From Rhizobium skierniewicense (lineage in GTDB: Bacteria > Pseudomonadota > Alphaproteobacteria > Rhizobiales > Rhizobiaceae), in contig NZ_JACIDV010000014.1 in the NCBI RefSeq assembly GCF_014196515.1, positions 62,001 to 126,000 of the forward strand: a stretch of 64,000 nt of DNA, given 5' to 3'. Within the stretch, counting starts at the first letter, position 1. The number at the start of each line of letters is the position of its first letter. Positions 45,914 to 55,276 of this stretch are shown one piece after another. The position numbers were made by a program, and so were the translations under genes. Under the pieces are notes generated by a model. That model made no database searches. It was given only the letters and a program-made list of their open reading frames with translations, and had not been told where the DNA came from.

Positions 45914-46540
45914 GTGGACGAAATGGCAACAGAGACATCATCGGCGAGGCCGGACGATGACAGGGTCAAGCTTGTCTCGAAGGAGACCGTCTGGAAACGT
46001 TTCGTCCACCTCCAGACACTGGCGTTCGATCAGCGCATGCCGGATGGCCGGGTAATCCGCATCGACCGTGAAGTGCATGACCACGGCAGCGCTGCCGCGA
46101 TCCTGTTGTTCGATCCGGCGAAAAATGCCGTTGTTCTTGTCCGCCAGTTCCGTCCTGCCGCCTTCGTCAACGGCGATCCGAGTTTCATGCTCGAAGTGCC
46201 TGCAGGCCTAACCGATGACGACCAGCCGGACGACGCCATCCGCCGTGAGGCGATGGAAGAAACCGGCTATGCGGTGAAGGACGTTCAGTTTCTCTTCGAA
46301 ACCTACGCCAGCCCCGGCACGCTGACCGAAAAGGTCGCGCTGTTTTATGCGCGGGTCGATCTGGAAGAAAAAGCCGGCCTCGGCGGTGGGCTCGCAACAG
46401 AAGGCGAGGACATCGAGGTCATTTTGATCGGGCTGGATCAGGCGTTCGAAATGATCGCAACCGGTGACATCACGGATGCGAAGACAATCATCTTGTTGCA
46501 ATGGGCGATGCTGAACAAAAGTCTCTTAACTAACGGTTAG
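45914..46540 (+). CDS. Second NudK-like Nudix hydrolase
   Basis: This protein of about 208 residues is a paralogue of the preceding NudK (HDHGSAAAILLFDPAKNAVVLVRQFRPAAFVNG; box ending REAMEETGY; GEDIEVILIGLDQAFEMI). Its Nudix box has glutamine for the first glutamate. Substrates may include GDP-mannose or ADP-ribose. I place the start at a GTG (45914) preceded by GGAG; ATG codons at 45902 and 45923 are alternatives. Its last codons overlap the end of the dCTP-deaminase-like gene on the other strand, inside a palindrome. Confidence 0.85.
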   Translation: MDEMATETSSARPDDDRVKLVSKETVWKRFVHLQTLAFDQRMPDGRVIRIDREVHDHGSAAAILLFDPAKNAVVLVRQFRPAAFVNGDPSFMLEVPAGLTDDDQPDDAIRREAMEETGYAVKDVQFLFETYASPGTLTEKVALFYARVDLEEKAGLGGGLATEGEDIEVILIGLDQAFEMIATGDITDAKTIILLQWAMLNKSLLTNG

Positions 46541-46542
46541 TT
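46528..46542. repeat. 15-bp palindrome at the edge of the deaminase islet
   Basis: AACTAAC, a single G, and GTTAGTT form a near-perfect palindrome spanning the Nudix stop and the convergent deaminase stop. It coincides with the drop in GC content and could be an insertion boundary, a terminator stem or chance. Confidence 0.35.
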
Positions 46543-47072
46543 TGAGTTTGATCCGCGAAAATACCGCTATAGCCGGATTCAGGTGTTGCATTCGTCTGCT
46601 CAAAAACCAATTGGCAAACGTACATATTTGGTGTCAGGATAATTTCGAAAGGACCAAAATTATACATTTCCAATTGAATTTGGCCTTTAAAGCCAGCATG
46701 AATTATTGGTGCTGTTACGTGAATGCTTACACCAAGCCGCGCTAAAGAACTTTTTCCCTCCACCCTCGCTGCTAGCCGTGATGTGGATGGAATATTGACT
46801 TTTTCTTTCGTCCAAGCAAGTACAAAGGACTGTGGCAGCAGTGTAAAATTGTCTTTGTGTTCTTTCTGTAAATGTAGAAGATTTGAGTAGGAATAACCCT
46901 TTTTGCCAGGGGATATAGACATGCCAGCCGTTTGCTGCCATGTCTTAAATGTGTCAGATAATGTCAAGTCAATGCTTGAAGATGATACTGCGGTCTCCAG
47001 GTCTGGCAGAGGCTCAATTTTGACTTGGCCTTCTCTCAGAGCTATTTTAATTTCACGATCAACTAATATCAC
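46530..47072 (-). CDS. Divergent dCTP deaminase/dUTPase-fold protein
   Basis: The 180-residue protein has the Dcd/dUTPase trimer fold signature: ILVDREIKIAL at the start, RVEGKSSLARLG (105-114, usually GRSSLARLG), HVTA (118-121) and QLEMYN with the expected glutamate E135. The usual HRIDPGW block reads PIIHAGF, so the Asp and Arg are lost. The tail SGYSGIF resembles the C-terminal lid of dUTPases. It may deaminate dCTP, hydrolyse dUTP, or only bind nucleotides. The start is a GTG at 47072. Codon usage is more AT-rich than in neighbours, suggesting transfer. It lies 20 bp after a small gene of unknown function. Confidence 0.8.
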   Translation of the reverse strand: MILVDREIKIALREGQVKIEPLPDLETAVSSSSIDLTLSDTFKTWQQTAGMSISPGKKGYSYSNLLHLQKEHKDNFTLLPQSFVLAWTKEKVNIPSTSRLAARVEGKSSLARLGVSIHVTAPIIHAGFKGQIQLEMYNFGPFEIILTPNMYVCQLVFEQTNATPESGYSGIFADQTQTNR

Positions 47073-47092
47073 CTGGAGATTCCGTATAAGAG

Positions 47093-47350
47093 TTAAGCTG
47101 CAACCTTATTGCTTAAAGCGAGAGATTTTGCAACCCAGACTCTACTGCGGCCTGTTGAGGTTTCTCGCGGAAGCTCGAAGAGATATGCATCTTCTCTGTC
47201 GACGATTACAGAGCCGACATCGAGCGTCTCAGATTCTTGCAGCAGATCCCTATCAACGATTACTTCTTCTGTGCCGTCGAGAGTGGTTACGGCAATTATA
47301 GCTTCTGATGGACCAGGGCCGTTTGAAATATGTGTATAACGAACAAACAT
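47093..47350 (-). CDS. Small protein of unknown function paired with the deaminase-like gene
   Basis: This 85-residue ORF has a near-ideal AAGGAG ribosome binding site 7 nt before its ATG, supporting that it is translated. The protein looks beta-rich (IIAVTTLDGTEEVIVDRDLL, SVIVDREDAYLFELPRE), with no signal peptide, membrane segment or cysteine. I do not recognise a family. It precedes the dCTP-deaminase-like gene by 20 bp on the same strand, so the two are likely an operon. The 162 bp upstream to purN is AT-rich and probably holds the promoter. Confidence 0.6.
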   Translation of the reverse strand: MFVRYTHISNGPGPSEAIIAVTTLDGTEEVIVDRDLLQESETLDVGSVIVDREDAYLFELPRETSTGRSRVWVAKSLALSNKVAA

Positions 47351-47512
47351 AGAACTCTCCTTCGTTCTGTTGGTGTTGATTTCGATTCTGTTGAAGATAA
47401 TGCGTTATTCAACATGGTTTGTAATCTTCAAATTTGGTGCTTTATCTATCAATCAAAAGTTTATTGAAACCGGTTGTAAAACTGTGTTAATTTAACGAAT
47501 AAACAGATGCGG

Positions 47513-48172
47513 TTAGGCACTTATCAGCGATTTTCCAGAACTTGGATTTAAATATTTTCCAACAGTCTTGCCACCCTCCATCCGCACTTTGCCCTCTGCA
47601 AGCAGCCTGAGGGCCAGAGGGTAGAGCTGGTGCTCTACGGTCAGAACGCGGGCGGCGAGTGTGTCAGCGGTATCATCCACCAGAACCGGCACCGCCGCCT
47701 GGCCGATAACCGGGCCTTCGTCCATGCCTTCGGTGACGAAATGCACCGTGCAGCCGGTGATTTTCATGCCGCTTTCGATAGCGCGTTCGTGGGTATGCAG
47801 GCCGGGAAAGAGGGGCAAGAGGGAGGGGTGGATGTTGATGATGCGACCGGCATAGGGCGCGATGAAATCGCCGGAGATGAGACGCATGTAACCGGCAAGA
47901 CAGATGATGTCGGGCGCGATTTCACTCAGCGCAGCCAGAATGGACTGCTCGTGCTCAGCCTTGCTCGCATAGGTCTTGCGCTCGAAAACGAGTGTGGGAA
48001 TGCCCAGTGTTTGAGCCTTCGCAAGGCCACCTGCGGTCGCCTTGTCGGAGATCACGCAGGCGATCTCCGCAGGGAAATCCTGTTCCTGACAAGCGTTTGC
48101 CAGCGCCATCATATTGGAGCCGCTGCCGGAGATGAAAACGACAACTTTGCTGCGGGGAGCGGCGGCGCTCAT
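47513..48172 (-). CDS. purN: Phosphoribosylglycinamide formyltransferase PurN
   Basis: PurN transfers a formyl group from 10-formyl-THF to GAR in purine synthesis. The 219-residue protein has [15 protein letters not shown] for the phosphate loop, the catalytic trio in [12 protein letters not shown] (Asn, His) and [11 protein letters not shown] (Asp). The ATG overlaps the purM stop by 4 bp (ATGA). The DNA past its 3' end belongs to the AT-rich islet. Confidence 0.96.
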   Translation of the reverse strand: MSAAAPRSKVVVFISGSGSNMMALANACQEQDFPAEIACVISDKATAGGLAKAQTLGIPTLVFERKTYASKAEHEQSILAALSEIAPDIICLAGYMRLISGDFIAPYAGRIINIHPSLLPLFPGLHTHERAIESGMKITGCTVHFVTEGMDEGPVIGQAAVPVLVDDTADTLAARVLTVEHQLYPLALRLLAEGKVRMEGGKTVGKYLNPSSGKSLISA

Positions 48173-49242
48173 AGGCCGAGCGTGCCCTTGTAGATCGTGC
48201 CGTGTCCATCGTCCGCGCGAGCGACCATGCGGCCGAGCGCAAAGACGGTTTCGCCTTCCGCTGTCAGAGCGTCCGTTACCTGTTGTGCATTCTCCGCCGC
48301 AACGACAACGATCATGCCGACGCCGCAGTTGAACGTGCGCAGCATTTCGCTCTGTACAACGCCGCCGGTCTTGGCAAGCCATGAGAAGACGGCGGGAACT
48401 TTGATGGCATCCAGATCGATTTCAGCGGCCAGATGCTTTGGCAGGACGCGCGGAATGTTTTCCGGAAAACCACCGCCGGTGATGTGCGCCAGCGCCTTCA
48501 ACGCGCCGGTTTCGCGAATGGCCTTCAAAAGCGGCTTCACGTAAATGCGGGTTGGCGTCAGCAAAGCTTCTCCCAGCTTCTTGCCGTCTGCAAATGGGGC
48601 AGGCGCATCCCAGCCAAGACCGGAAAGCTCGATGATCTTGCGCACCAGCGAGAAGCCATTGGAATGAACGCCCGATGAGGAAAGTCCAAGAATGACGTCG
48701 CCTTCGGCAATATCACCCTTTGGGAGAAGCTGGCCACGTTCGGCAGCGCCCACGGCAAATCCGGCGAGATCGTAATCGCCATCCGAATACATGCCGGGCA
48801 TTTCAGCGGTTTCTCCGCCGATCAGCGCACAACCCGATTCGCGGCAACCAGCGGCGATGCCGGTGACGATGGCCGCACCCTGATCCGGGTTGAGCTTGCC
48901 GGTCGCGAAGTAGTCGAGGAAGAACAGCGGTTCTGCGCCCTGCACCACGAGATCGTTGACGCACATGGCAACGAGGTCGATGCCGACGGTGTCGTGGTAA
49001 TCCGCGTCGATGGCAATCTTGAGCTTGGTGCCGACGCCATCATTGGCAGCGACGAGAACCGGGTCTGTGAAACCCGCGGCCTTCAAGTCGAACAGGCCAC
49101 CGAAACCACCGATTTCACCATCCGCGCCAGGGCGGCGGGTGGAGCGCACGGCGGGCTTGATCTTCTCGACCATCAGGTTTCCGGCGTCGATATCCACGCC
49201 TGCATCGCTGTAGGTAAGACCGTTCTTGCCTTGCTCGCTCAT
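48169..49242 (-). CDS. purM: Phosphoribosylformylglycinamidine cyclo-ligase PurM
   Basis: PurM closes the imidazole ring to make AIR from FGAM with ATP. The 357-residue protein has [55 protein letters not shown] and the C-terminal GVGMIVVV. The ATG at 49242 follows GGAG. The open frame continues upstream for more than 600 codons, but that part is antisense to the AI-2E exporter and hdaA genes and is not coding. purM-purN is translationally coupled. Confidence 0.97.
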   Translation of the reverse strand: MSEQGKNGLTYSDAGVDIDAGNLMVEKIKPAVRSTRRPGADGEIGGFGGLFDLKAAGFTDPVLVAANDGVGTKLKIAIDADYHDTVGIDLVAMCVNDLVVQGAEPLFFLDYFATGKLNPDQGAAIVTGIAAGCRESGCALIGGETAEMPGMYSDGDYDLAGFAVGAAERGQLLPKGDIAEGDVILGLSSSGVHSNGFSLVRKIIELSGLGWDAPAPFADGKKLGEALLTPTRIYVKPLLKAIRETGALKALAHITGGGFPENIPRVLPKHLAAEIDLDAIKVPAVFSWLAKTGGVVQSEMLRTFNCGVGMIVVVAAENAQQVTDALTAEGETVFALGRMVARADDGHGTIYKGTLGL

Positions 49243-49479
49243 GGCTGTCGTCTCCACTGGTTCCGTTTGGCGTCGCCATTCGCATGAGAAGGGTGACGAT
49301 GCAAGTATGGGCGCGGCAAAACGCATGTTTTTCACGCCTTTTGGGTGTTTTAGCCGTATTGTCATGGGAAAGCTCCATCGTGACCCATTTGGCAAGAGGG
49401 CTCCACTTGACCAGTCCGGTCCACGCATCCTATCTCCTAACCCCGGCGTTAGGCGTATGGGCGCCCAAAGGAGCAGACG

Positions 49480-50634
49480 ATGCAACCACATATCAGAGGC
49501 ATGAATCTGAGACGCCAGATCTTTTTCTGGCTCGGTGCGCTGGTCATCTTCATCCTGTTCCTGATGGTCTTCAGCTCCATTCTCCTGCCCTTCGTGGCGG
49601 GCATGGCGCTGGCATATTTTCTCGATCCTGTCGCGGATTGGCTGGAGCGTCGGGGCTTGAGCCGCATGATGGCGAGCATCATGATCCTTGTGTCTTTCGT
49701 GCTGCTGTTTGCGCTGTCGCTCATCATCATCATTCCGCTGGTGGCAGCCCAGGCATCCGAATTCATCACCCGCATTCCGCAATACATCTCCTCCCTCCAG
49801 CAACTCATCGCCGGCGCCGATACCAATCTTCTGCCCGGCTGGGTCAGCGCGCAGATCGACACCGTCAAGGAGAATTTCTCCAAGGTCCTGGCCGAAGGCG
49901 CAGGCTTCATCGGCACGCTGCTCACGCAGATCTGGAACTCCGGCAAATCCCTGGTGGATGTCATCTCGCTTTTGGTGGTGACGCCCGTTGTCGCTTTCTA
50001 CCTTTTGCTGGACTGGGACCGGATGATCGAAAAGGTCGATAGCTGGATCCCGCGTGATCACGTCGCCACCGTACGCCAGATCGCGCGCGACATGGACAGC
50101 ACCATTGCGGGCTTCATTCGCGGCCAGGGCTCTCTCTGCCTCATCCTCGGTGTTTACTACGCGGTCGGCCTGTCGCTTGTGGGCTTGAATTTTGGCCTGT
50201 TGATCGGCCTCTTCGCGGGTGCGATCAGCTTCATTCCCTATGTCGGCTCCATGGTCGGCCTCGTGCTGGCCGTAGGGGTCGCGCTGGTTCAGTTCTGGCC
50301 TGACTATATCGATGTCATCCTGGTTCTGGCTGTCTTTTTCTCCGGCCAGTTCATCGAAGGCAACATTCTCCAGCCCAAGCTCGTTGGCAGTAGCGTCGGT
50401 CTTCACCCGGTCTGGCTCATGTTTGCCCTTTTTGCCTTCGGTGCATTGTTTGGTTTCGTGGGTCTGCTGGTCGCGGTACCGGCAGCCGCAGCCGTCGGCG
50501 TGCTGGTTCGCTTCGTGCTGTCGCGCTATCTCGAAAGCGATCTTTACCATGGTCGTGCTGCCAATCTGCCATGGGATGGCGAGGATACGCAGACGCAGGC
50601 ATTGCCGCCCAAAAAGATCGATTCTCAGAGCTGA
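49480..50634 (+). CDS. AI-2E family transporter (PerM-like)
   Basis: The 384-residue protein has about eight membrane spans with the family pattern: two N-terminal spans, a periplasmic helical region (residues 90-150), [19 protein letters not shown], and the conserved [20 protein letters not shown] and [20 protein letters not shown]. Members export diverse solutes or exchange Na+/H+; the substrate is unknown. AAGGAG at 7 nt supports the ATG at 49480. It is followed 3 bp later by hdaA, a conserved rhizobial pairing. Confidence 0.92.
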   Translation: MQPHIRGMNLRRQIFFWLGALVIFILFLMVFSSILLPFVAGMALAYFLDPVADWLERRGLSRMMASIMILVSFVLLFALSLIIIIPLVAAQASEFITRIPQYISSLQQLIAGADTNLLPGWVSAQIDTVKENFSKVLAEGAGFIGTLLTQIWNSGKSLVDVISLLVVTPVVAFYLLLDWDRMIEKVDSWIPRDHVATVRQIARDMDSTIAGFIRGQGSLCLILGVYYAVGLSLVGLNFGLLIGLFAGAISFIPYVGSMVGLVLAVGVALVQFWPDYIDVILVLAVFFSGQFIEGNILQPKLVGSSVGLHPVWLMFALFAFGALFGFVGLLVAVPAAAAVGVLVRFVLSRYLESDLYHGRAANLPWDGEDTQTQALPPKKIDSQS

Positions 50635-50637
50635 AAG

Positions 50638-51351
50638 ATGACCGATAACAACAAACCCGGTGGCAGCAGGTCGAGGGGCGAGCAGCTCCCGCTTGCTTTC
50701 TCCCATCAGACGGCGACAGGTCGTGACGACCTTCTGGTGGCCGCACCGCTGGATGCGGCCGTCAGCATTGTCGATGAGTGGCCGCGCTGGCCTTCGCCTG
50801 TGGTCATTCTCGTGGGACCGCAAGGTTCCGGCAAATCCCATCTCGCCAGCATATGGAAAACCACCAGCAATGCGGTGGATATCAAGCCTGTGCAGGGCTC
50901 GGACGCCGCGCGTGCTGCTGAACAAAACCCGGTTCTGTTTGAAGATGCCGATCAAAACGGCTTTGATGACACGGAACTGTTCCACGTCATCAACAGCGTT
51001 CGGGAAAATGGCACTTCGCTGCTGATAACCTCGCGTGAGTGGCCCGCTGCATGGCCGGTAATATTGCCGGATTTGCGGTCGCGCCTCAAGGCGGCAACGG
51101 TGGTGGAAATTGGCGAGCCGGACGAGGATTTGCTGGCGCAAGTGCTGATGAAGCTGTTTGCCGACCGTCAGCTTTATATGGATGACAAACTTGTCAGCTA
51201 TATCGTGGCGCGCATGGAACGCTCTCTCAATGCGGCGCAGACGATCGTCGAAAGACTGGACCGTCTGGCCCTGTCGAGAGGCACACGTATCAGCCGCGCC
51301 ATGGCGGCAGAGGTGCTGACGGAGCTTGGAGGCGACCCCGACGAGGATTGA
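50638..51351 (+). CDS. hdaA: DnaA-related regulatory inactivator HdaA
   Basis: The 237-residue protein is a short DnaA-like AAA+ ATPase without the DnaA DNA-binding domain. It has a clamp-binding motif near the N-terminus (QLPLAF), a P-loop (GPQGSGKSH), a Walker B-like stretch (VLFEDAD) and a sensor 2 helix region. HdaA with the beta clamp promotes ATP hydrolysis by DnaA, limiting re-initiation. It is 3 bp downstream of the AI-2E family gene and 157 bp before ppk. Confidence 0.92.
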   Translation: MTDNNKPGGSRSRGEQLPLAFSHQTATGRDDLLVAAPLDAAVSIVDEWPRWPSPVVILVGPQGSGKSHLASIWKTTSNAVDIKPVQGSDAARAAEQNPVLFEDADQNGFDDTELFHVINSVRENGTSLLITSREWPAAWPVILPDLRSRLKAATVVEIGEPDEDLLAQVLMKLFADRQLYMDDKLVSYIVARMERSLNAAQTIVERLDRLALSRGTRISRAMAAEVLTELGGDPDED

Positions 51352-51508
51352 CTGTCACAGTTCCGTCGTCAAACTGTTATACGGGCAATGGGGTATTGGA
51401 CGGAAAGTGCGGAGCGATTTCAAGTCGCTGGGATATTTGAAACAAGCAACCGGAGCGGCAAGGCCCTGTGGGTTCCTGCGGGTCTGGAGATAAAGGGCGG
51501 GAAATTTG

Positions 51509-53710
51509 ATGGATTCGGTGGTGCAGGACAATCTCGACGAAAACGGTAAATCCATACCGGAGGAGAAGAGCCTGTGGGATAGCCCGGAGCGCTTCATCAA
51601 CCGGGAGTTTTCGTGGCTGCAATTCAACCGCCGCGTTCTCGAGGAGACGCTGAACACTGACCATCCCTTGCTGGAGCGCCTGCGCTTTCTCTCGATATCC
51701 GCCGCCAACCTCGACGAATTCTTCATGGTCCGTGTGGCCGGTCTCGAAGGCCAGGTTCGTCAGAATGTGACCGTGCGTACACCGGATGGAAAGACGCCTG
51801 CCGAACAGCTCGAAGACATCCTCAAGGAAATCGATAATCTCCAGATGGAGCAGCAGGCTTCGCTTGCTGTGCTTCAGCAATATCTTGCCAAGGAAGACAT
51901 CTATATCGTTCGCCCAGCATCGCTGTCCGATGAGGACCGCGTCTGGCTGGAGAACGAATTCGAGGAACTGATCTTCCCGGTTCTGACGCCGCTCTCCATC
52001 GATCCGGCGCACCCGTTCCCGTTCATTCCGAACCTTGGCTTTTCAATGGGCTTGCAGCTGGATAGCGTCAACGGCCGCGAGCCGATGACGGCGCTTCTGC
52101 GCTTGCCGCCCGCGCTCGACCGGTTCATTCGCTTGCCGGACGACAAGACGACAGTCCGCTTTATCACGCTGGAGGATGTCGTCGGCCTGTTCATCCACCG
52201 GCTCTATCCCGGTTACACGGTGCGTGGACTCGGCACGTTCCGCATTATCAGAGATAGCGATATCGAGCTTGAAGAAGAAGCCGAGGATCTGGTGCGCTAC
52301 TTCGAAAGCGCCCTGAAGCGCCGCCGTCGCGGCTCGGTGATCCGCATAGAGACCGACAGCGAAATGCCCGCATCCCTGCGCCAGTTCGTGGTGCATGAGC
52401 TCAACGTGCCCGATAACCGCGTCGCGGTTCTTCCCGGGCTTCTGGCGCTCAACACCATTTCCGAATTGGTTAAGGCGCCACGCGACGATCTGAAATTCGA
52501 ACCCTACAACGCCCGCTTCCCGGAGCGTGTGCGTGAGCATGCGGGCGATTGCCTGGCCGCGATCCGCGAAAAGGACATGGTGGTTCACCACCCCTATGAG
52601 AGCTTCGATGTGGTGGTGCAGTTCCTGTTGCAGGCCGCGCGGGACCCCAATGTTCTCGCCATCAAGCAGACCTTGTATCGCACGTCCAATGACAGCCCGA
52701 TCGTTCGCGCGCTGATCGACGCGGCCGATGCCGGAAAGTCGGTGACGGCGCTGGTGGAGTTGAAGGCGCGGTTCGACGAAGAGGCGAATATTCGCTGGGC
52801 CCGTGACCTTGAGCGCGCAGGCGTCCAGGTCGTGTTCGGCTTCATCGAACTGAAGACCCACTCCAAGATGTCGATGGTCGTGCGCCGGGAAGATGGCAAG
52901 CTGCGCACCTATTGCCACCTGGGAACGGGCAATTACCACCCGGTGACGGCAAAGATCTACACCGATCTGTCCTTCTTCACCTGCAATCCGAAGATTGCCC
53001 ACGACATGGCAAACATCTTCAACTTCATCACCGGTTACGGCGAGCCGGAAGAGGGGATGAAGCTGGCGGTTTCGCCCTATACGATGCGGTCGCGCATTCT
53101 CAAGCATATCAACGATGAAGCGGAGCATGCCCGAAACGGTGCTCAAGCGGCGATCTGGATGAAGATGAATTCGCTTGTTGACCCCGAGATTATCGATGCG
53201 CTGTATCATGCGAGCGCGGCCGGTGTGGAGATCGATCTGGTTATCCGCGGCATTTGCTGCCTGCGGCCACAGGTGCCGGGTCTTTCCGACAACATCCGCG
53301 TCAAGTCCATTGTGGGCCGCTTCCTGGAACACAGCCGCATCTTCTGCTTCGGCAATGGTTACGGCCTGCCGTCCGACAAGGCGCTGGTCTACATCGGTTC
53401 CGCCGATATGATGCCGCGAAACCTGGATCGACGTGTGGAAACCATGGTGCCTTTGGTCAACCCAACGGTGCATGAGCAGGTTCTTTCGCAAATCATGCTG
53501 GGCAATCTCATTGACAACCAGCAGAGCTACGAGATACTGCCGGACGGAACGTCGAGGCGCATCGAGGTGCGCAAAGGCGAGGAACCGTTCAACGCGCAGC
53601 ACTACTTCATGACCAACCCAAGCCTTTCGGGACGCGGTGAAGCCTTGAAGTCCAGTGCGCCCAAATTGATAGCCGGGCTGATATCATCCCGCAAGAAACA
53701 GGCTGAATGA
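51509..53710 (+). CDS. ppk1: Polyphosphate kinase 1
   Basis: PPK1 polymerises the gamma phosphate of ATP into polyphosphate. The 733-residue protein has the four PPK1 domains: N domain ([36 protein letters not shown]), head domain, and two phospholipase-D-like C domains. The autophosphorylated histidine is His451 in KTHSKMS and the second active-site histidine is His608 in [25 protein letters not shown] is conserved. The ATG at 51509 is preferred to a TTG one codon upstream. It overlaps ppx by 4 bp. Confidence 0.97.
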   Translation: MDSVVQDNLDENGKSIPEEKSLWDSPERFINREFSWLQFNRRVLEETLNTDHPLLERLRFLSISAANLDEFFMVRVAGLEGQVRQNVTVRTPDGKTPAEQLEDILKEIDNLQMEQQASLAVLQQYLAKEDIYIVRPASLSDEDRVWLENEFEELIFPVLTPLSIDPAHPFPFIPNLGFSMGLQLDSVNGREPMTALLRLPPALDRFIRLPDDKTTVRFITLEDVVGLFIHRLYPGYTVRGLGTFRIIRDSDIELEEEAEDLVRYFESALKRRRRGSVIRIETDSEMPASLRQFVVHELNVPDNRVAVLPGLLALNTISELVKAPRDDLKFEPYNARFPERVREHAGDCLAAIREKDMVVHHPYESFDVVVQFLLQAARDPNVLAIKQTLYRTSNDSPIVRALIDAADAGKSVTALVELKARFDEEANIRWARDLERAGVQVVFGFIELKTHSKMSMVVRREDGKLRTYCHLGTGNYHPVTAKIYTDLSFFTCNPKIAHDMANIFNFITGYGEPEEGMKLAVSPYTMRSRILKHINDEAEHARNGAQAAIWMKMNSLVDPEIIDALYHASAAGVEIDLVIRGICCLRPQVPGLSDNIRVKSIVGRFLEHSRIFCFGNGYGLPSDKALVYIGSADMMPRNLDRRVETMVPLVNPTVHEQVLSQIMLGNLIDNQQSYEILPDGTSRRIEVRKGEEPFNAQHYFMTNPSLSGRGEALKSSAPKLIAGLISSRKKQAE

Positions 53711-55227
53711 CACGATCAGAAGCACAGGGGCGGCTTGCTGGCTTAGCCCCCGTTTCCGTCATAGATATCGGCTCGAACTCCGTTCGTCTCGTTGTATATG
53801 AAGGTCTTTCGCGCGCCCCTGCGGTGCTTTTCAATGAAAAAGTCCTGTGCGGGCTTGGTAAGGGCTTGGCTCTGACCGGTCGAATGGATGAGGAAGGCGT
53901 CACGCGTGCGCTTGCCGCCTTACGTCGTTTCCACGCATTGTCGCAGCAGGCGCAGGCGCAAAAGCTTTATGTGCTGGCGACCGCTGCTGCGCGGGAGGCG
54001 AGCAACGGCCCCGATTTCATCCGCGATGCGGAAGCCATTCTCGGGTGCGAGATCGAGGTTCTCTCCGGTGAGAAGGAAGCGCTCTATTCCGCTTACGGCG
54101 TCATCAGCGGCTTCCACGATGCCGATGGCATTGCCGGTGACCTAGGCGGTGGCTCGCTGGAACTGATCGACATCAAGGGCAAAACCTGCGGCGAGGGGAT
54201 TACCTTGCCATTGGGTGGCCTGCGACTGTCCGAACATTCCGGTGGCTCCATCGAGAAGGCCACCACCTTTACGAAAAAACAGGTCAAAACCGCAAAGCTG
54301 CTGGCCAAGGGCGAAGGGCGGACGTTTTACGCCGTTGGCGGCACATGGCGAAACATCGCCAAACTGCACATGGAAATCACCGGTTATTCGCTGCACATGA
54401 TGCAGGGCTACGAGATGCCGCTGGCCGATATGCTGAGTTTCCTCGATGAAGTGATCGCTTCCAAGGACAGCAAGGACCCGGCATGGCAGGCGGTTTCCAA
54501 GAACCGTCGTACGCTTCTGCCTTTCGGCGCCGTTGCCATGCGCGAAGTGCTTGAGGTGATGAAGCCCTCCAAGATCGCATTTTCGGCGCAAGGTGTTCGC
54601 GAAGGCTATCTTTATTCGCTGTTGCCGGAGGTCGAGCAGAAGGCCGATCCGTTGCTGGTGGTGGCCGACGAACTGGCCATTCTTCGCGCCCGTTCACCCG
54701 AACATGCGCGCGAGCTTGCCGATTGGAGCGGGCGCACCGTGCCTGTGTTCGGCATTACCGAAACAGAAGACGAGGCGCGCTATCGCCAGGCAGCCTGCCT
54801 GCTGGCCGATATCAGCTGGCGCGCGCACCCGGATTATCGCGGATTGCAGGCGCTCAACATCATCGCGCACTCGTCCTTCATCGCCATCACGCATCCCGGG
54901 CGCGCCTATATCGCGCTGGCAAATTACTACCGCTTTGAAGGATTGAACGATAACGGCACGACCCAGCATCTGACGTCCATCGCAGGGGACAGAATGCAGG
55001 AACTGGCCAAGCTGCTCGGCGGTCTGCTGCGTGTGGTTTATCTGTTTTCGGCATCCATGCCCGGCGTCGTCGATCACCTGAAGTTCCGTCGTTCGGAACG
55101 CAAAGACGTCGATCTCGAATTCGTCGTGCCGCATGAGTATCACGACTTTGCCGGTGAACGCCTCGAAGGTCGTTTGCAGCAGCTTTCGAAGCTGACGGGC
55201 AAGAAGCTGGCCTTCGTGTTCGAGTGA
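53707..55227 (+). CDS. ppx: Exopolyphosphatase Ppx (Ppx/GppA family)
   Basis: Ppx degrades polyphosphate from its ends and may also hydrolyse pppGpp. The 506-residue protein has the actin-like ATPase-fold motifs [16 protein letters not shown] (residues 16-31), the conserved glutamate in [22 protein letters not shown] and a C-terminal helical region. The start ATGA overlaps the ppk stop, so synthesis and breakdown enzymes are made together. A hairpin follows at 55237-55264. Confidence 0.96.
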   Translation: MTRSEAQGRLAGLAPVSVIDIGSNSVRLVVYEGLSRAPAVLFNEKVLCGLGKGLALTGRMDEEGVTRALAALRRFHALSQQAQAQKLYVLATAAAREASNGPDFIRDAEAILGCEIEVLSGEKEALYSAYGVISGFHDADGIAGDLGGGSLELIDIKGKTCGEGITLPLGGLRLSEHSGGSIEKATTFTKKQVKTAKLLAKGEGRTFYAVGGTWRNIAKLHMEITGYSLHMMQGYEMPLADMLSFLDEVIASKDSKDPAWQAVSKNRRTLLPFGAVAMREVLEVMKPSKIAFSAQGVREGYLYSLLPEVEQKADPLLVVADELAILRARSPEHARELADWSGRTVPVFGITETEDEARYRQAACLLADISWRAHPDYRGLQALNIIAHSSFIAITHPGRAYIALANYYRFEGLNDNGTTQHLTSIAGDRMQELAKLLGGLLRVVYLFSASMPGVVDHLKFRRSERKDVDLEFVVPHEYHDFAGERLEGRLQQLSKLTGKKLAFVFE

Positions 55228-55236
55228 GCGATAAGG

Positions 55237-55264
55237 AGCGCCTTCGACATCGGTCGAAGGCGCT
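55237..55264. terminator. Terminator-like hairpin between ppx and the phytase-like gene
   Basis: Perfect 11-bp arms AGCGCCTTCGA and TCGAAGGCGCT enclose a CATCGG loop, 9 bp after the ppx stop and 12 bp before the convergent gene end. No T tract flanks it on either side, so it may act with Rho or as a 3' stabiliser. Confidence 0.5.
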
Positions 55265-55276
55265 ACCAAATCCCAA

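Noticed and set aside
48169-51141. 990-codon minus-strand ORF
   Set aside because: Only the last third is PurM, starting at a clear ATG with GGAG at 49242. The upstream part is antisense to the AI-2E family and hdaA genes, which have intact motifs and ribosome binding sites.
52043-53602. 519-codon minus-strand ORF antisense to ppk1
   Set aside because: Polyphosphate kinase occupies the plus strand with all catalytic residues, and the antisense protein shows no domain.
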